64,000 bases of DNA, taken from positions 1,240,001 to 1,304,000 of the forward strand of contig NZ_JQNA01000002.1 of NCBI RefSeq assembly GCF_000745015.1. Reading direction: 5' to 3'. Under the pieces are notes generated by a model. The model was not told the origin of the DNA and did no database searches. It worked only from the letters and a program-made list of their open reading frames with translations. Every line of letters starts with the position of its first letter. Positions within the stretch are counted from its first letter, which is position 1. Made by a program: the position numbers and the translations under genes. This DNA is from Burkholderia sp. 9120. Its GTDB lineage: Bacteria; Pseudomonadota; Gammaproteobacteria; Burkholderiales; Burkholderiaceae. Positions 19,202 to 28,322 of the stretch are shown piece after piece.

Positions 19202-19447
19202 TCAGCCGTTCGAAAGCTGATCGAGACGCAGACGCCCCTGCAACGACAATCCGCCAACGGCATAATGGCCGTCACCGTGTTGATAGCGGCGGAAGCAGGC
19301 CCGTTCGACCAGAAATGCCATGGCCGTCAACATGCCGTTGCGGCTTAGGCCCAACCGGCCATGATCGAGAGGCAACATCGAATCGTCGGCCACTTTGCTC
19401 GCGGCCGAGAGTATGGTGATGCAATCGGTTTTCGACGGGTTCAGCAT
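19202..19447 (-). CDS. Hypothetical protein, 81 residues
   Basis: I do not recognise this protein. It starts MLNPSKTDCITILSAASKVA after GAGGATCCGAAC, a plausible ribosome site, and contains a balanced mix of residues (MAFLVERACFRRYQHGDGHYAVGGL). There is no signal peptide and no clear membrane helix. Codon use is more protein-like here than in competing frames, which is the reason for listing it. It is divergent from the GH15 gene. Confidence 0.5.
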   Translation of the reverse strand: MLNPSKTDCITILSAASKVADDSMLPLDHGRLGLSRNGMLTAMAFLVERACFRRYQHGDGHYAVGGLSLQGRLRLDQLSNG

Positions 19448-19677
19448 CGTTCGGATCCTCGGAAGCGGCGTCTGGTTGCGCCAGGGGCAAGGCCGATCAC
19501 GATCCGGAGCGTTCCGGGCATCGGCTCGAAATCCGATTGTAGGCAGGGATTTGACAATTTACCAACCCGCGTTTCGCGGTATTGCCCGATGAACCAAAGC
19601 GCATTAGGCGAGTCCGGTAATAACCACGACCTCGCGCGCGGCGGTGCTCGCCGTGCGTCACTCTGACACGCTATTCC

Positions 19678-21558
19678 ATGCCCGCACTCATCGAAGACTA
19701 TGCGCTTATCGGCGACGGCCACACGGCCGCGCTTGTCTCCCGCGACGGTTCCGTCGACTGGCTCTGCTGGCCGCGTTTCGACTCCGGCGCCTGCTTCGCC
19801 GCCCTGCTCGGCACGCCCGACAACGGCCGCTGGCTGATCGCGCCGGTCACGGACGCTACGCCCACCTTCACCCGCCGGTATCGCGGCGAAACCCTGATTC
19901 TCGAAACCGATATCGAAACGCCTGAGGGCGCCGTCACGCTGATCGACTTCATGCCGCCAGGCAACGGCTGGTCGGAGATGGTCCGCATCGTGGTCGGCAA
20001 ACGCGGCAGCGTGCGCATGAAGATGGAACTGGTGCTGCGCTTCGACTATGGCTTTTCGGTGCCGTGGGTTGACCGCCTGAAGCACGACAACGGCATCAAG
20101 GCGATCGTCGGGCCGGACACCGCCGTGCTGCGCACGCCTGTCGAATTGCGCGGCGAGGATATGAAAACGGTCGCCGAATTCACCGTGAACGAAGGCGAAC
20201 GCGTGCCGTTTTCGCTCGCCTACGCGCCCTCGCATCTGCGCATTCCGCCCGCGCGCGATCCGCATACGTCGCTCGCGCGCACCGAGAATCACTGGCTCGA
20301 ATGGTCGGCGCGCGGCACGGTCGAAGGACGCTGGGCCGAGCCGATCCGCCGCTCGCTGATCACGCTGAAGGCGCTCGCCTATGAGCCGACCGGCGGCATT
20401 GTCGCCGCGCCCACCACCTCGCTGCCGGAACAGCTCGGCGGCACGCGCAACTGGGACTACCGTTACTGCTGGCTGCGCGACGCCACCATCACGCTGCTCG
20501 CGATGATGCGCGGCGGCTACTTCGACGAAGCGCGCGCGTGGCGCAGTTGGCTCGGCCGCGTAATGGCCGGCGCGCCGGATCAGTTGCAGATCATGTACGG
20601 CATTGCCGGCGAGCGGCGTTTGCCGGAGTTCGAGATCGACTGGCTGTCGGGCTATCAGGACGCCAAGCCGGTGCGGATCGGCAACAACGCGGTCGGCCAG
20701 CGTCAGCTCGACGTGTACGGCGAAGTGATGAACGCGCTGCATCTGGCGCGCGTGGGCGGCCTGCAGGCGGACGACACGGCGTGGAACGTGCAGCGCGCGC
20801 TGCTGAGCCACCTCGACACGATCTGGCAGGAACCCGACGAAGGCATCTGGGAAACCCGCGGCGGCCGCCAGCACTTTACATTCTCGAAGGTGATGGCGTG
20901 GGTCGCGTTCGACCGCGCGATCCGTTCGGCGGAAATGTTCCAACTCGAGGGCCCGCTCGACGCATGGCGCGCCACTCGCGCCACGATTCACGCGCAGGTT
21001 TGCGAACAGGCGTGGAATCCGACGCTCAACGCGTTCTCGCAGTCGTACGGCAGCGATCAACTCGACGCCAGCGTCTTGCTGATGCCGATGGTCGGCTTCC
21101 TGCCGCCCGACGATCCGCGCGTTAAAGGCACGGTCGCGGCAATCGAAAAAAATCTGATGCACGACGGCTTCGTGATGCGCTACCGCACCACCGAATTCGA
21201 CGACGGCCTGCCGCCCGGCGAAGGCACGTTCCTCGCGTGCTCGTTCTGGATGGTGGACAACCTCGCGCTGCAAGGCCGCCTCGACGAAGCGATCGCCATG
21301 TACGAGCGCCTGCTCGCGCTCGCTAACGACGTCGGCTTGCTCGCGGAAGAATACGATCCGGCGACGAAACGCCTCGTCGGCAATTTCCCGCAGGCGTTTT
21401 CGCATGTGGCGCTGGTGCACACCGGCCTGAACCTGATGAAACACGAACAGCAGATGGCCCAGGCGACCGGACAGCCGCCGCATAACGGCACCGGACAGTC
21501 GGAACTTGAGGCTGAGGCAAGCCCCGATAGCGGCGGAGCAGCATCGCCAGTAGCATGA
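19678..21558 (+). CDS. Glycoside hydrolase family 15 protein (glucoamylase/trehalase-like)
   Basis: 626 residues, cytoplasmic (no signal peptide). The N-terminal beta-sandwich opens with IEDYALIGDGHTAALVSRDGSVDWLCWPRFDS, characteristic of this bacterial GH15 group. The catalytic (alpha/alpha)6 barrel includes GTRNWDYRYCWLRDATITL, and a conserved late segment reads GTFLACSFWMVDNLALQGR followed by LLAEEYDP, where the catalytic base is expected. Members hydrolyse trehalose or alpha-glucans; which one applies here cannot be seen. The last about 40 residues are low-complexity. No sugar operon is nearby. Confidence 0.88.
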   Translation: MPALIEDYALIGDGHTAALVSRDGSVDWLCWPRFDSGACFAALLGTPDNGRWLIAPVTDATPTFTRRYRGETLILETDIETPEGAVTLIDFMPPGNGWSEMVRIVVGKRGSVRMKMELVLRFDYGFSVPWVDRLKHDNGIKAIVGPDTAVLRTPVELRGEDMKTVAEFTVNEGERVPFSLAYAPSHLRIPPARDPHTSLARTENHWLEWSARGTVEGRWAEPIRRSLITLKALAYEPTGGIVAAPTTSLPEQLGGTRNWDYRYCWLRDATITLLAMMRGGYFDEARAWRSWLGRVMAGAPDQLQIMYGIAGERRLPEFEIDWLSGYQDAKPVRIGNNAVGQRQLDVYGEVMNALHLARVGGLQADDTAWNVQRALLSHLDTIWQEPDEGIWETRGGRQHFTFSKVMAWVAFDRAIRSAEMFQLEGPLDAWRATRATIHAQVCEQAWNPTLNAFSQSYGSDQLDASVLLMPMVGFLPPDDPRVKGTVAAIEKNLMHDGFVMRYRTTEFDDGLPPGEGTFLACSFWMVDNLALQGRLDEAIAMYERLLALANDVGLLAEEYDPATKRLVGNFPQAFSHVALVHTGLNLMKHEQQMAQATGQPPHNGTGQSELEAEASPDSGGAASPVA

Positions 21559-21592
21559 TTTAATGACAGTTTGCGTGCAGGTAGTACGCGAA

Positions 21593-21608
21593 TTGCTGCA
21601 TTGCACAA
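21593..21608. promoter_or_regulatory. Candidate PhaR-type operator before phaZ
   Basis: TTGCTGCATTGCACAA has two TGCA words one base apart, flanked by TTG and CAA. PHB-linked promoters of Burkholderiales often carry similar TGCA-rich sites for the repressor PhaR; the assignment is from memory and position only (about 130 bp before phaZ). Confidence 0.35.
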
Positions 21609-21739
21609 GTAGGCGTTGTTCGATATGATCGGACAGATTGTTGGCCGAAAATCAATGCGCCCACAACCAATTTGGCCCGCCACAACGCCACACGCGTGTT
21701 TGCGAAGCCCCATGCGAACCGCCTTGAAACGGAGCACCC

Positions 21740-23017
21740 ATGCTCTACCAATTGCACGAATTCCAGCGGGCGATGTTGAGCCCTCTCACCGCCTGGGCCC
21801 AGGCCGCTTCCAAATCATTCGCGAATCCCGCCAGCCCGCTAGCTTATGTGCCCGGCGCCACGCGCCTCTCGGCCGGTTACGAACTGCTCTACCGGCTCGG
21901 CAAAGATTACGAAAAGCCTGAGTTCAACCTTCACCAGATTGTCAAAGACGGTCACAACATTCCGATCATCGAACAAGCGATCATCGAGAAACCGTTTTGC
22001 CGCCTGATGCGCTTCAAGCGTTTCGCGGACGACAGCGACGCTGTTGCCCAATTGAAAGATGAGCCGGTCGTGCTGGTGTGCGCGCCGTTGTCGGGCCACC
22101 ACGCCACCTTGCTGCGCGACACCGTGCGCACGTTGTTGCAGGATCACAAGGTCTACCTGACCGACTGGATCGATGCCCGCATGGTGCCGCTCGAAGCCGG
22201 CGAGTTCCGTCTGGACGATTACGTCGCCTACATTCAGGAATTCATCCGCCACATCGGCGCGAAGAACCTGCACGTCATTTCGGTATGCCAGCCCACGGTG
22301 CCGGTGCTCGCCGCCATTTCGCTGATGGCGAGCCGCGGCGAAGAAACGCCGCGCACCATGACGATGATGGGTGGCCCGATCGACGCGCGTAAGAGCCCGA
22401 CCTCGGTCAACTCGCTCGCCACGCAGCACTCGTACGGTTGGTTCGAGAACAACGTGATCTTCACGGTACCGCCGAATTATCCGGGCGTGGGCCGTAAGGT
22501 TTACCCGGGCTTTCTGCAGCACACCGGTTTCGTCGCGATGAATCCGGAACGTCACGCGGCTTCGCACTGGGACTTCTACCAGAGCCTGCTGCGCGGCGAC
22601 GAAGACGACGCGGAAGCGCATCGCCGTTTCTACGACGAGTACAACGCCGTGCTCGACATGGACGCCGATTACTATCTCGACACGATCCGCGTGGTGTTCC
22701 AGGACTTCAATCTGGCCGAAGGCACGTGGGACGTGTCCGGTGAACGTGTGCGTCCGCAGGACATCACGAAGACCGCGCTATTCACGATTGAAGGCGAGCT
22801 CGACGATATTTCCGGCGACGGCCAGACCTATGCCGCGCACGATCTGTGCACCGGCATTCCGGAGAAGGACAAGCGTCACTTCACTGCGGAAAAGTGCGGA
22901 CACTACGGCATTTTCTCGGGGCGCCGCTGGCGCACCATCATCTATCCGCAGTTGCGCGACTTCATCCTCGAGCACAATAAAGCGCCGAAGGTCGTGAAGG
23001 AAAAAGTCGAAGCCTGA
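21740..23017 (+). CDS. phaZ: Intracellular polyhydroxybutyrate depolymerase
   Basis: 425 residues, the size of Ralstonia eutropha PhaZ1-type depolymerases, which mobilise native PHB granules in the cytoplasm and use a cysteine nucleophile. The nucleophile region reads HVISVCQPTVPVLAA, close to residue 183. The later Asp (EGELDDISGDGQT) and His (KCGHYGIFSGRRW) complete the expected triad. No signal peptide. The start MLYQLHEFQRAM follows CGGAGCACCC. A UUCG-loop terminator follows 34 bp after the stop, so it is a single-gene unit. Confidence 0.94.
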   Translation: MLYQLHEFQRAMLSPLTAWAQAASKSFANPASPLAYVPGATRLSAGYELLYRLGKDYEKPEFNLHQIVKDGHNIPIIEQAIIEKPFCRLMRFKRFADDSDAVAQLKDEPVVLVCAPLSGHHATLLRDTVRTLLQDHKVYLTDWIDARMVPLEAGEFRLDDYVAYIQEFIRHIGAKNLHVISVCQPTVPVLAAISLMASRGEETPRTMTMMGGPIDARKSPTSVNSLATQHSYGWFENNVIFTVPPNYPGVGRKVYPGFLQHTGFVAMNPERHAASHWDFYQSLLRGDEDDAEAHRRFYDEYNAVLDMDADYYLDTIRVVFQDFNLAEGTWDVSGERVRPQDITKTALFTIEGELDDISGDGQTYAAHDLCTGIPEKDKRHFTAEKCGHYGIFSGRRWRTIIYPQLRDFILEHNKAPKVVKEKVEA

Positions 23018-23050
23018 CTCTGACTGAATACCCAGCGCGTAGTCACTCAC

Positions 23051-23080
23051 AACGGCCTCTTCGGAGGCCGTTGTTGTTTA
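23051..23080 (+). terminator. phaZ terminator with UUCG tetraloop
   Basis: AACGGCCTC and GAGGCCGTT form a 9-bp stem with loop TTCG, followed by TTGTTGTTTA. Good for the plus strand only. Confidence 0.85.
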
Positions 23081-23165
23081 TAAAGCCGGCAAGTGATAGC
23101 GCGAGTACGACGGTTAGGAATACCGCGCGAATACCGCGGCATTCCACCCACCGCGATATTCGCCG

Positions 23166-23798
23166 CTACTTTCGCAACAGATACGCGAGCAGCAACTCGG
23201 TGTTCATCTGAACCACTTCGCTGCGTTCGGTCGCACTGCTGAAATCGCGGCCAAGGGTGGCCTCGAGCGTGAAGCGGTTCGACACGATGTAATAACCCAT
23301 GCCGGACAGCGTCACATAGAAGCGCAACGGATCGACGTTGGTGCGAAACAGTCCCGCGCGTTGACCCCGCTCGAGAATGCCGCCGAGCGTGGCGACGATC
23401 GGCGAGATCATTTCGCGGATGCGCGTCGACTTCTGCATGTAGCGTGCTTCATGCAGATTTTCGTTGTTGATGAGACGTAGCAGTTCGGGATGATCGCGGT
23501 AGTAATCCCAAACAAAATGCGCGAGGCGCGTCACGGCCTCGACCGGCGCGATACCGGCCAGTTCGAGCGTGCGTTCCGCTTCGTTGAGCGCGCTGAACGC
23601 GTGCTCGAGTACCGCAGTAAAAAGCTGCTCCTTGCTACCGAAGTAGTAATAGAGCATGCGTTCATTCGTCTCCGCGCGGCGGGCGATCTGATCGACGCGC
23701 GCGCCGAATAGCCCCCCATTTGCAAACTCTTCGGCCGCCGCAAGCAGAATGCGGCGCCGCGTGCCTTCAGGATCTCTTTTGATTTTCGGCTGATTCAT
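23166..23798 (-). CDS. TetR/AcrR-family transcriptional regulator
   Basis: 210 residues from MNQPKIKRDPEGT. The N-terminal helix-turn-helix reads RRRILLAAAEEFANGGLFGARVDQIARRA and then ERMLYYYFGSKEQLF, the TetR signature. The C-terminal half is helical and probably binds a small ligand or mediates dimerisation. It is convergent with phaZ and divergent from rsxB, with 229 bp between it and rsxB that may hold its operator. The regulated genes cannot be named. Confidence 0.9.
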   Translation of the reverse strand: MNQPKIKRDPEGTRRRILLAAAEEFANGGLFGARVDQIARRAETNERMLYYYFGSKEQLFTAVLEHAFSALNEAERTLELAGIAPVEAVTRLAHFVWDYYRDHPELLRLINNENLHEARYMQKSTRIREMISPIVATLGGILERGQRAGLFRTNVDPLRFYVTLSGMGYYIVSNRFTLEATLGRDFSSATERSEVVQMNTELLLAYLLRK

Positions 23799-24027
23799 GG
23801 TGGCATCATCTTCGTGAGCCGCGTTATCCGGATCGCGCCGCCGGTCTCTCCTCGGACCTTGCACCGACAGCGTTGAACGGGCGCGCCATGGTTGGGGGAC
23901 ACCCTTCTGCGGTCTTTCGAAAAAGCGCTTCGATTATGGCACATGGATTGCGGATGGCAATTGGGGAAATCGGCGATAATGTGCTATTTAGTTCAAGCTG
24001 TGCGGCCGCAAGCCAAGCCCCAACGTC

Positions 24028-24936
24028 GTGACCGTGACAGACAATAAAACACTCGCAGATCGCATCGAAGATCTGCTCCCCCAGACGCAATGCACGAAGT
24101 GCGGTTATCCCGCGTGCCGGCCTTATGCCGAAGCCGTCGCGAGCGGCGCAGCGCTCTATAACCAGTGCCCGCCGGGCGGCGCCGAAGGCATCGCGCGTCT
24201 CGCCGCGTTGCTCGGCAAACCCGCGATCCCGCTCAATTCCGCCAATGGCGTGGAAAGGCCCCGGCCGTTGGCGGTTATCGACGAACAGGTTTGCATCGGC
24301 TGTACGTTGTGCATGCAGGCGTGTCCGGTGGACGCGATAGTTGGCGCACCGAAACAGATGCATACGGTGATCGCCGAACGCTGCACCGGCTGCGATCTGT
24401 GCGTGCCGCCCTGCCCCGTCGATTGCATTGCGCTGCCGCCGGTCACCGGCGCGGCGACCGGTTGGGACGCGTGGAGCCAGAGCCAGGCCGACACGGCACG
24501 CGAGCGCCATAACCGGCGCGAAGCACGCCTTGCACGCGAACGCGAAGCCGCCGAAGCGCGTGCTGCAGCGCGGCGAGCCGGCAGCGGCGCCACTGTCGCA
24601 GTGGCCCAAACGGTTGAAGCCGGCGCCTCGGTTGCACCCGCAGCCGCCGCCGTGGAAGACGCCGACGCGAAGAAACGCGCGATCATCCAGGCCGCGCTCG
24701 AACGGGCTCGCAAGAAGAAAGAGGAGTTGGCCGCCAAGGGCCAGGGGCCGCTGAACACCGAGCAGGTCAGCGCGGACGTGCAAGCGCAGATCGACGCCGC
24801 CGAAGCACGCCGCCGCCGTCTCGCACTCGCCGCGGCCGATGCCGGCGCCAGCGCCGGCCAGAGCGACGACACATCGGCCAACGCCACCCCCGCCGCCGGC
24901 GCCGCCAAAACCGGCCCGTCGTCCAAGCCGCACTAA
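24028..24936 (+). CDS. rsxB: RnfB/RsxB-family iron-sulfur protein, membrane anchor absent
   Basis: 302 residues with a GTG start (24028 or 24034). An N-terminal 4Fe-4S domain with [12 protein letters not shown] and a later CPPGG is followed by two ferredoxin clusters, [16 protein letters not shown] and [17 protein letters not shown]. coli RsxB begins with a membrane helix that is missing here, and the protein instead ends in about 130 basic, Ala-rich, probably coiled residues. No other rnf/rsx subunit lies alongside. nth follows 29 bp downstream, as in the E. coli rsx operon, which suggests a reduced relic of that operon. Partner and role unknown. Confidence 0.88.
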   Translation: MTVTDNKTLADRIEDLLPQTQCTKCGYPACRPYAEAVASGAALYNQCPPGGAEGIARLAALLGKPAIPLNSANGVERPRPLAVIDEQVCIGCTLCMQACPVDAIVGAPKQMHTVIAERCTGCDLCVPPCPVDCIALPPVTGAATGWDAWSQSQADTARERHNRREARLAREREAAEARAAARRAGSGATVAVAQTVEAGASVAPAAAAVEDADAKKRAIIQAALERARKKKEELAAKGQGPLNTEQVSADVQAQIDAAEARRRRLALAAADAGASAGQSDDTSANATPAAGAAKTGPSSKPH

Positions 24937-24965
24937 CAGCCCCTGCACCCGCACGCTCACTCAGC

Positions 24966-25610
24966 ATGAACGCGAACAAACGCCGCGCCATCTACGAAAC
25001 GCTTCAGAGTCTCAACCCGCATCCGACCACCGAGCTCGAATACACCTCACCGTTCGAACTGCTGATCGCCGTGCTGCTGTCCGCGCAAGCTACCGACGTG
25101 TCGGTCAACAAGGCGATGCGCAAGATGTTTCCGGTCGCGAACACGCCGCAGCACGTGTTCGATCTCGGCGAGGAAGGCGTGGTCGGGTATATCAGGACCA
25201 TCGGCCTGTACCGGACCAAGGCCAAAAACGTTATCGCGACCTGCCGGATTCTGCTCGACCAGTTCGGCGGCGAAGTGCCCGAAGATCGCGAAGCGCTCGA
25301 AAGCCTGCCGGGCGTCGGCCGCAAGACCGCCAACGTCATTCTGAACACGGCGTTCGGTCATCCGACCATCGCCGTCGATACGCACATCTTTCGGGTTGCC
25401 AATCGAACCGGTCTGGCGCCGGGCAAAGACGTGCGCACGGTCGAAGCAGCGCTGGAGAAATTCACGCCCGCCGAGTTCAGGCAGGACGCGCACCACTGGC
25501 TGATCCTGCACGGCCGCTATGTGTGCAAGGCACGCAAGCCCGAATGCTGGCATTGCACGATCGAACCGCTCTGCGAGTTCCGGCCGAAGACGCCGCCGCC
25601 GGATCTGTGA
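24966..25610 (+). CDS. nth: Endonuclease III (DNA glycosylase/AP lyase)
   Basis: 214 residues. It removes oxidised pyrimidines and cuts the abasic site. The helix-hairpin-helix contains LPGVGRKTANVI with the catalytic lysine, the catalytic aspartate is in VDTHIFRVANR, and the C-terminal 4Fe-4S loop is CKARKPECWHCTIEPLC (spacing 6-2-5). The N-terminal SAQATDVSVNKA is also typical. It is probably co-transcribed with rsxB, which could supply electrons to its cluster; that is speculation. Confidence 0.97.
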   Translation: MNANKRRAIYETLQSLNPHPTTELEYTSPFELLIAVLLSAQATDVSVNKAMRKMFPVANTPQHVFDLGEEGVVGYIRTIGLYRTKAKNVIATCRILLDQFGGEVPEDREALESLPGVGRKTANVILNTAFGHPTIAVDTHIFRVANRTGLAPGKDVRTVEAALEKFTPAEFRQDAHHWLILHGRYVCKARKPECWHCTIEPLCEFRPKTPPPDL

Positions 25611-25710
25611 GCGCACGCCCAGCATGGCGCCCGGTCCCGGCGTAAAATGTCGGGCTTCACGGGCGGCTCGCCGCCCCACATAACGCCCCACCCACAGCAC
25701 CGGTCCCACG

Positions 25711-26145
25711 ATGTTCAATCCCAGCCGCGATGAAGTCCGCCTCTTTTTCACCGACACCTGGCGCAAACAGCGTCAAGGCGAAATTCTGACGCCGCTGGAG
25801 GCGATCGCCGCCGACTGGATCGTCGAACATCCCGAGTACCACGCCGACCTCACCGACGGCGACGCCGCGCAGGCCCAGGACTACTCGCCCGAGCGCGGCC
25901 AGACCAATCCGTTCCTGCATCTGTCGATGCATCTGGCGATCACCGAGCAGTTGTCGATCGACCAGCCGCCCGGCATTCGCGCCGCGCACGAACGACTCGC
26001 CGCGCGCCTCGGTTCCACTCACGAAGCGCAGCACGCCATCATGGACTGCCTCGGCGAGACCATCTGGGAAGCGCAGCGCACCGGCACGCCACCGGACACG
26101 GACGCGTATCTGCAGCGTATCGAGCGGCGCGCCACCCGCGACTGA
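25711..26145 (+). CDS. DUF1841-family protein
   Basis: 144 residues, beginning MFNPSRDEVRLFFTDTWRKQ. The conserved central part is NPFLHLSMHLAITEQLSIDQPPGIR, whose regularly placed histidines suggest a helical bundle that could hold a metal. This fits DUF1841, a family common in beta- and gammaproteobacteria without known function. It is cytoplasmic. It follows nth by 100 bp and ends before a bidirectional terminator. Confidence 0.82.
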   Translation: MFNPSRDEVRLFFTDTWRKQRQGEILTPLEAIAADWIVEHPEYHADLTDGDAAQAQDYSPERGQTNPFLHLSMHLAITEQLSIDQPPGIRAAHERLAARLGSTHEAQHAIMDCLGETIWEAQRTGTPPDTDAYLQRIERRATRD

Positions 26146-26207
26146 CGTGCCGGACTGGCGCCCGGGATTAACGCCCGAGACAAACCCAAAACCGACGCCC
26201 CAAAAGC

Positions 26208-26236
26208 AAAACACCCCGCCGAAGCGGGGTGTTTTT
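26208..26236. terminator. Bidirectional terminator
   Basis: ACACCCCGC and GCGGGGTGT (26211-26232, loop CGAA), with A's before and TTTTT after. It serves the convergent DUF1841 and cytochrome genes. Confidence 0.9.
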
Positions 26237-26274
26237 CATTCAGGAAGCCGCGCGCGGCAACCAGCCGGACGCGC

Positions 26275-26658
26275 TTACTTCTTCTGCACCAGATCGCCGT
26301 TCAGCGATTCGACATAAGCGGCGATGTCTTTCATATCGCCTTGCGACAGGCTCTGCACCTGCGCCTGCATGATCGCGTTGTTGCGACCGAGGTGCGGGTT
26401 GCCGTTGCCCATCTGGTATTGGCGCAGCGCCCAATAGACGTAATCGGCGTGCTGACCGGCAAGCTTCGGATACTCCGGGCTCACCGGCTTGTTCAGGTTG
26501 ACGCCGTGGCAAGCCGCGCAGTTGTGGGCGTCGGCCAGCACCTTGCCGTTGCCGGCGTCGGCGGCATGCGCGAGGTTCGCTGCAACCAGACCGATTACTG
26601 CCGCCGACGCGCATGCAGCCTTGAACACCGTGTGGAGTGCCTGTTGTGGCTTATTCAT
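26275..26658 (-). CDS. Periplasmic class I cytochrome c
   Basis: 127 residues. A Sec signal peptide (hydrophobic ACASAAVIGLVAANLAHA) precedes one haem c site, CAACH. The distal methionine is likely in QYQMGNGNPH or NAIMQAQ. Cytochromes of this c553-like type shuttle electrons to terminal oxidases in the periplasm. GGAGAATTC precedes the ATG. The second cytochrome gene lies 58 bp upstream on the same strand, so the two probably form an operon. Confidence 0.88.
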   Translation of the reverse strand: MNKPQQALHTVFKAACASAAVIGLVAANLAHAADAGNGKVLADAHNCAACHGVNLNKPVSPEYPKLAGQHADYVYWALRQYQMGNGNPHLGRNNAIMQAQVQSLSQGDMKDIAAYVESLNGDLVQKK

Positions 26659-26716
26659 GAATTCTCCTATCCCGCGAATTGATTAACCGGGTGACTGGAC
26701 GGACGACCGCGGCCGA

Positions 26717-27085
26717 TCACTTGTCGGGATTGCTTTTCGAAGAGGAATTTTGCGCTGCGTAGTAAGCGGCGATGTCGGCGATGTCCTGATCGGACAGCGA
26801 CGTGGTGATCGCATGCATGGTTTCGAAGTGGCGGTCGCCCTTCTTGTAACCGTGCATGGCGTTTTCGAGGTACTGCTGATTCTGGCCACCCAGCATAGGC
26901 ACGCGGTACACCTCAGGGTAAGCCGTGCGGTATTCGGGAATGCCGTGGCAGCCGATACACATTGCGACCTTGCCTTGACCCGCCTTGGCATTGCCGACGA
27001 CATCCGCTGCCTGCACACTGGCCGCATAGCCCGCGAGCACCGACAGCGCTGCGATCACGACGTGTTTGCCGACGAATTTATTCAT
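26717..27085 (-). CDS. Periplasmic class I cytochrome c (paired)
   Basis: 122 residues from MNKFVGKHVVIAAL. A signal peptide ends in ASVQAAD and one haem site, CIGCH, follows. GYKKGDRHFETMHAITTSLSDQDIADIAAYYA resembles the partner cytochrome (SLSQGDMKDIAAYVESL), so the two are old duplicates. The start at 27085 was chosen over an ATG nine bases upstream because it gives a normal signal peptide. The region 27086-27374 upstream shows no gene and must hold promoters for both directions. Confidence 0.88.
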   Translation of the reverse strand: MNKFVGKHVVIAALSVLAGYAASVQAADVVGNAKAGQGKVAMCIGCHGIPEYRTAYPEVYRVPMLGGQNQQYLENAMHGYKKGDRHFETMHAITTSLSDQDIADIAAYYAAQNSSSKSNPDK

Positions 27086-27374
27086 AGCATGTAACCTGGC
27101 ATGAGGGGAACGGGCGCCCAAAAAGGCAACGGCCCGCGCCGTTCTTCTTATAGGGTAGCCACGCAGGCCAAAAAAATCGGACTAATTGTACCGCGACGTC
27201 GCGCGAAACGTCCACCGAGCGGGGTGGACGGCCCGTCCGCCCGCCGCAAAGCCAGCGCTAGCGTAGCTTTGCTCCGCCGTGCGGCATCGCGGGTCACACC
27301 TTACGCGAGCCCGTTTCGGGCCAACAGGCCTTCTGACTTATACTGGGTTTTTTCCCAAAAAAGAGCATCTCGCC

Positions 27375-28217
27375 ATGCGTTTCGAAGGCTCATCGCAGTA
27401 CGTCGCCACCGACGACCTCAAGCTCGCGGTCAACGCCGCGATGACGCTGAAGCGCCCGCTGCTCATCAAGGGCGAGCCCGGCACCGGCAAAACCATGCTC
27501 GCGGAAGAAGTCGCCGCCGCGCTCGGCATGCCGTTGATGCAGTGGCATATCAAGTCCACCACCAAGGCCCAGCAAGGGCTGTACGAGTACGACGCGGTGT
27601 CGCGCCTGCGCGATTCGCAGCTCGGCGACGAACGCGTCAAGGACATCCGCAATTACATCGTGAAGGGCGTGCTGTGGCAGGCGTTCGAAGCGGACGAGCA
27701 GACCGTGCTGCTGATCGACGAGATCGACAAGGCCGACATCGAGTTTCCGAACGATCTGCTGCGCGAACTCGACCGCATGGAGTTCTACGTGTACGAGACG
27801 CACGAGCTGATCCGCGCGAAACATCGCCCGCTCGTGATCATCACGTCGAACAACGAGAAGGAATTGCCCGACGCCTTTCTGCGCCGCTGCTTTTTCCACT
27901 ACATCAAGTTTCCCGATCCGGTCACGATGCAGCAGATCGTCGAGGTGCACTACCCCGGCATCAAGAAAGAACTGCTGGCCGCGGCCATGCAGAGCTTTTT
28001 CGAACTGCGCAATGTCGCCGGCCTGAAGAAGAAGCCGTCCACCTCGGAACTGCTCGACTGGCTCAAGCTGCTGCTCGCCGAAGACATTCCGCCCGAAGCG
28101 CTGCGCTCGACCGACCAGAAACAGATCATCCCGCCGCTGCACGGCGCGCTGCTGAAGAACGAACAGGACGTGAGCCTGTTCGAACGCCTGATCTTCATGA
28201 ACCGCAACAACCGTTGA
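27375..28217 (+). CDS. MoxR-family AAA ATPase
   Basis: 280 residues. Walker A GEPGTGKTMLAEE, Walker B VLLIDEIDKADIEF, sensor TSNNEKELPDAFLRRC with the arginine finger. MoxR ATPases act as chaperones for metal insertion or complex maturation together with a von Willebrand factor A protein, which is the next gene here. The ATG at 27375 gives MRFEGSSQYVATDDL; an upstream in-frame extension has no protein-like sequence. The spacing of 105 bp to the VWA gene suggests one transcript. Confidence 0.93.
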   Translation: MRFEGSSQYVATDDLKLAVNAAMTLKRPLLIKGEPGTGKTMLAEEVAAALGMPLMQWHIKSTTKAQQGLYEYDAVSRLRDSQLGDERVKDIRNYIVKGVLWQAFEADEQTVLLIDEIDKADIEFPNDLLRELDRMEFYVYETHELIRAKHRPLVIITSNNEKELPDAFLRRCFFHYIKFPDPVTMQQIVEVHYPGIKKELLAAAMQSFFELRNVAGLKKKPSTSELLDWLKLLLAEDIPPEALRSTDQKQIIPPLHGALLKNEQDVSLFERLIFMNRNNR

Positions 28218-28322
28218 TACCCGTCTGACGCGCGACCAGGGCGGCGCCGCGCAGACGCCGAGGCAACGCCACCCGCCACCGATGAGCCCGTCACACCGAC
28301 CACCCGCCGCCGAGGACCCAGC

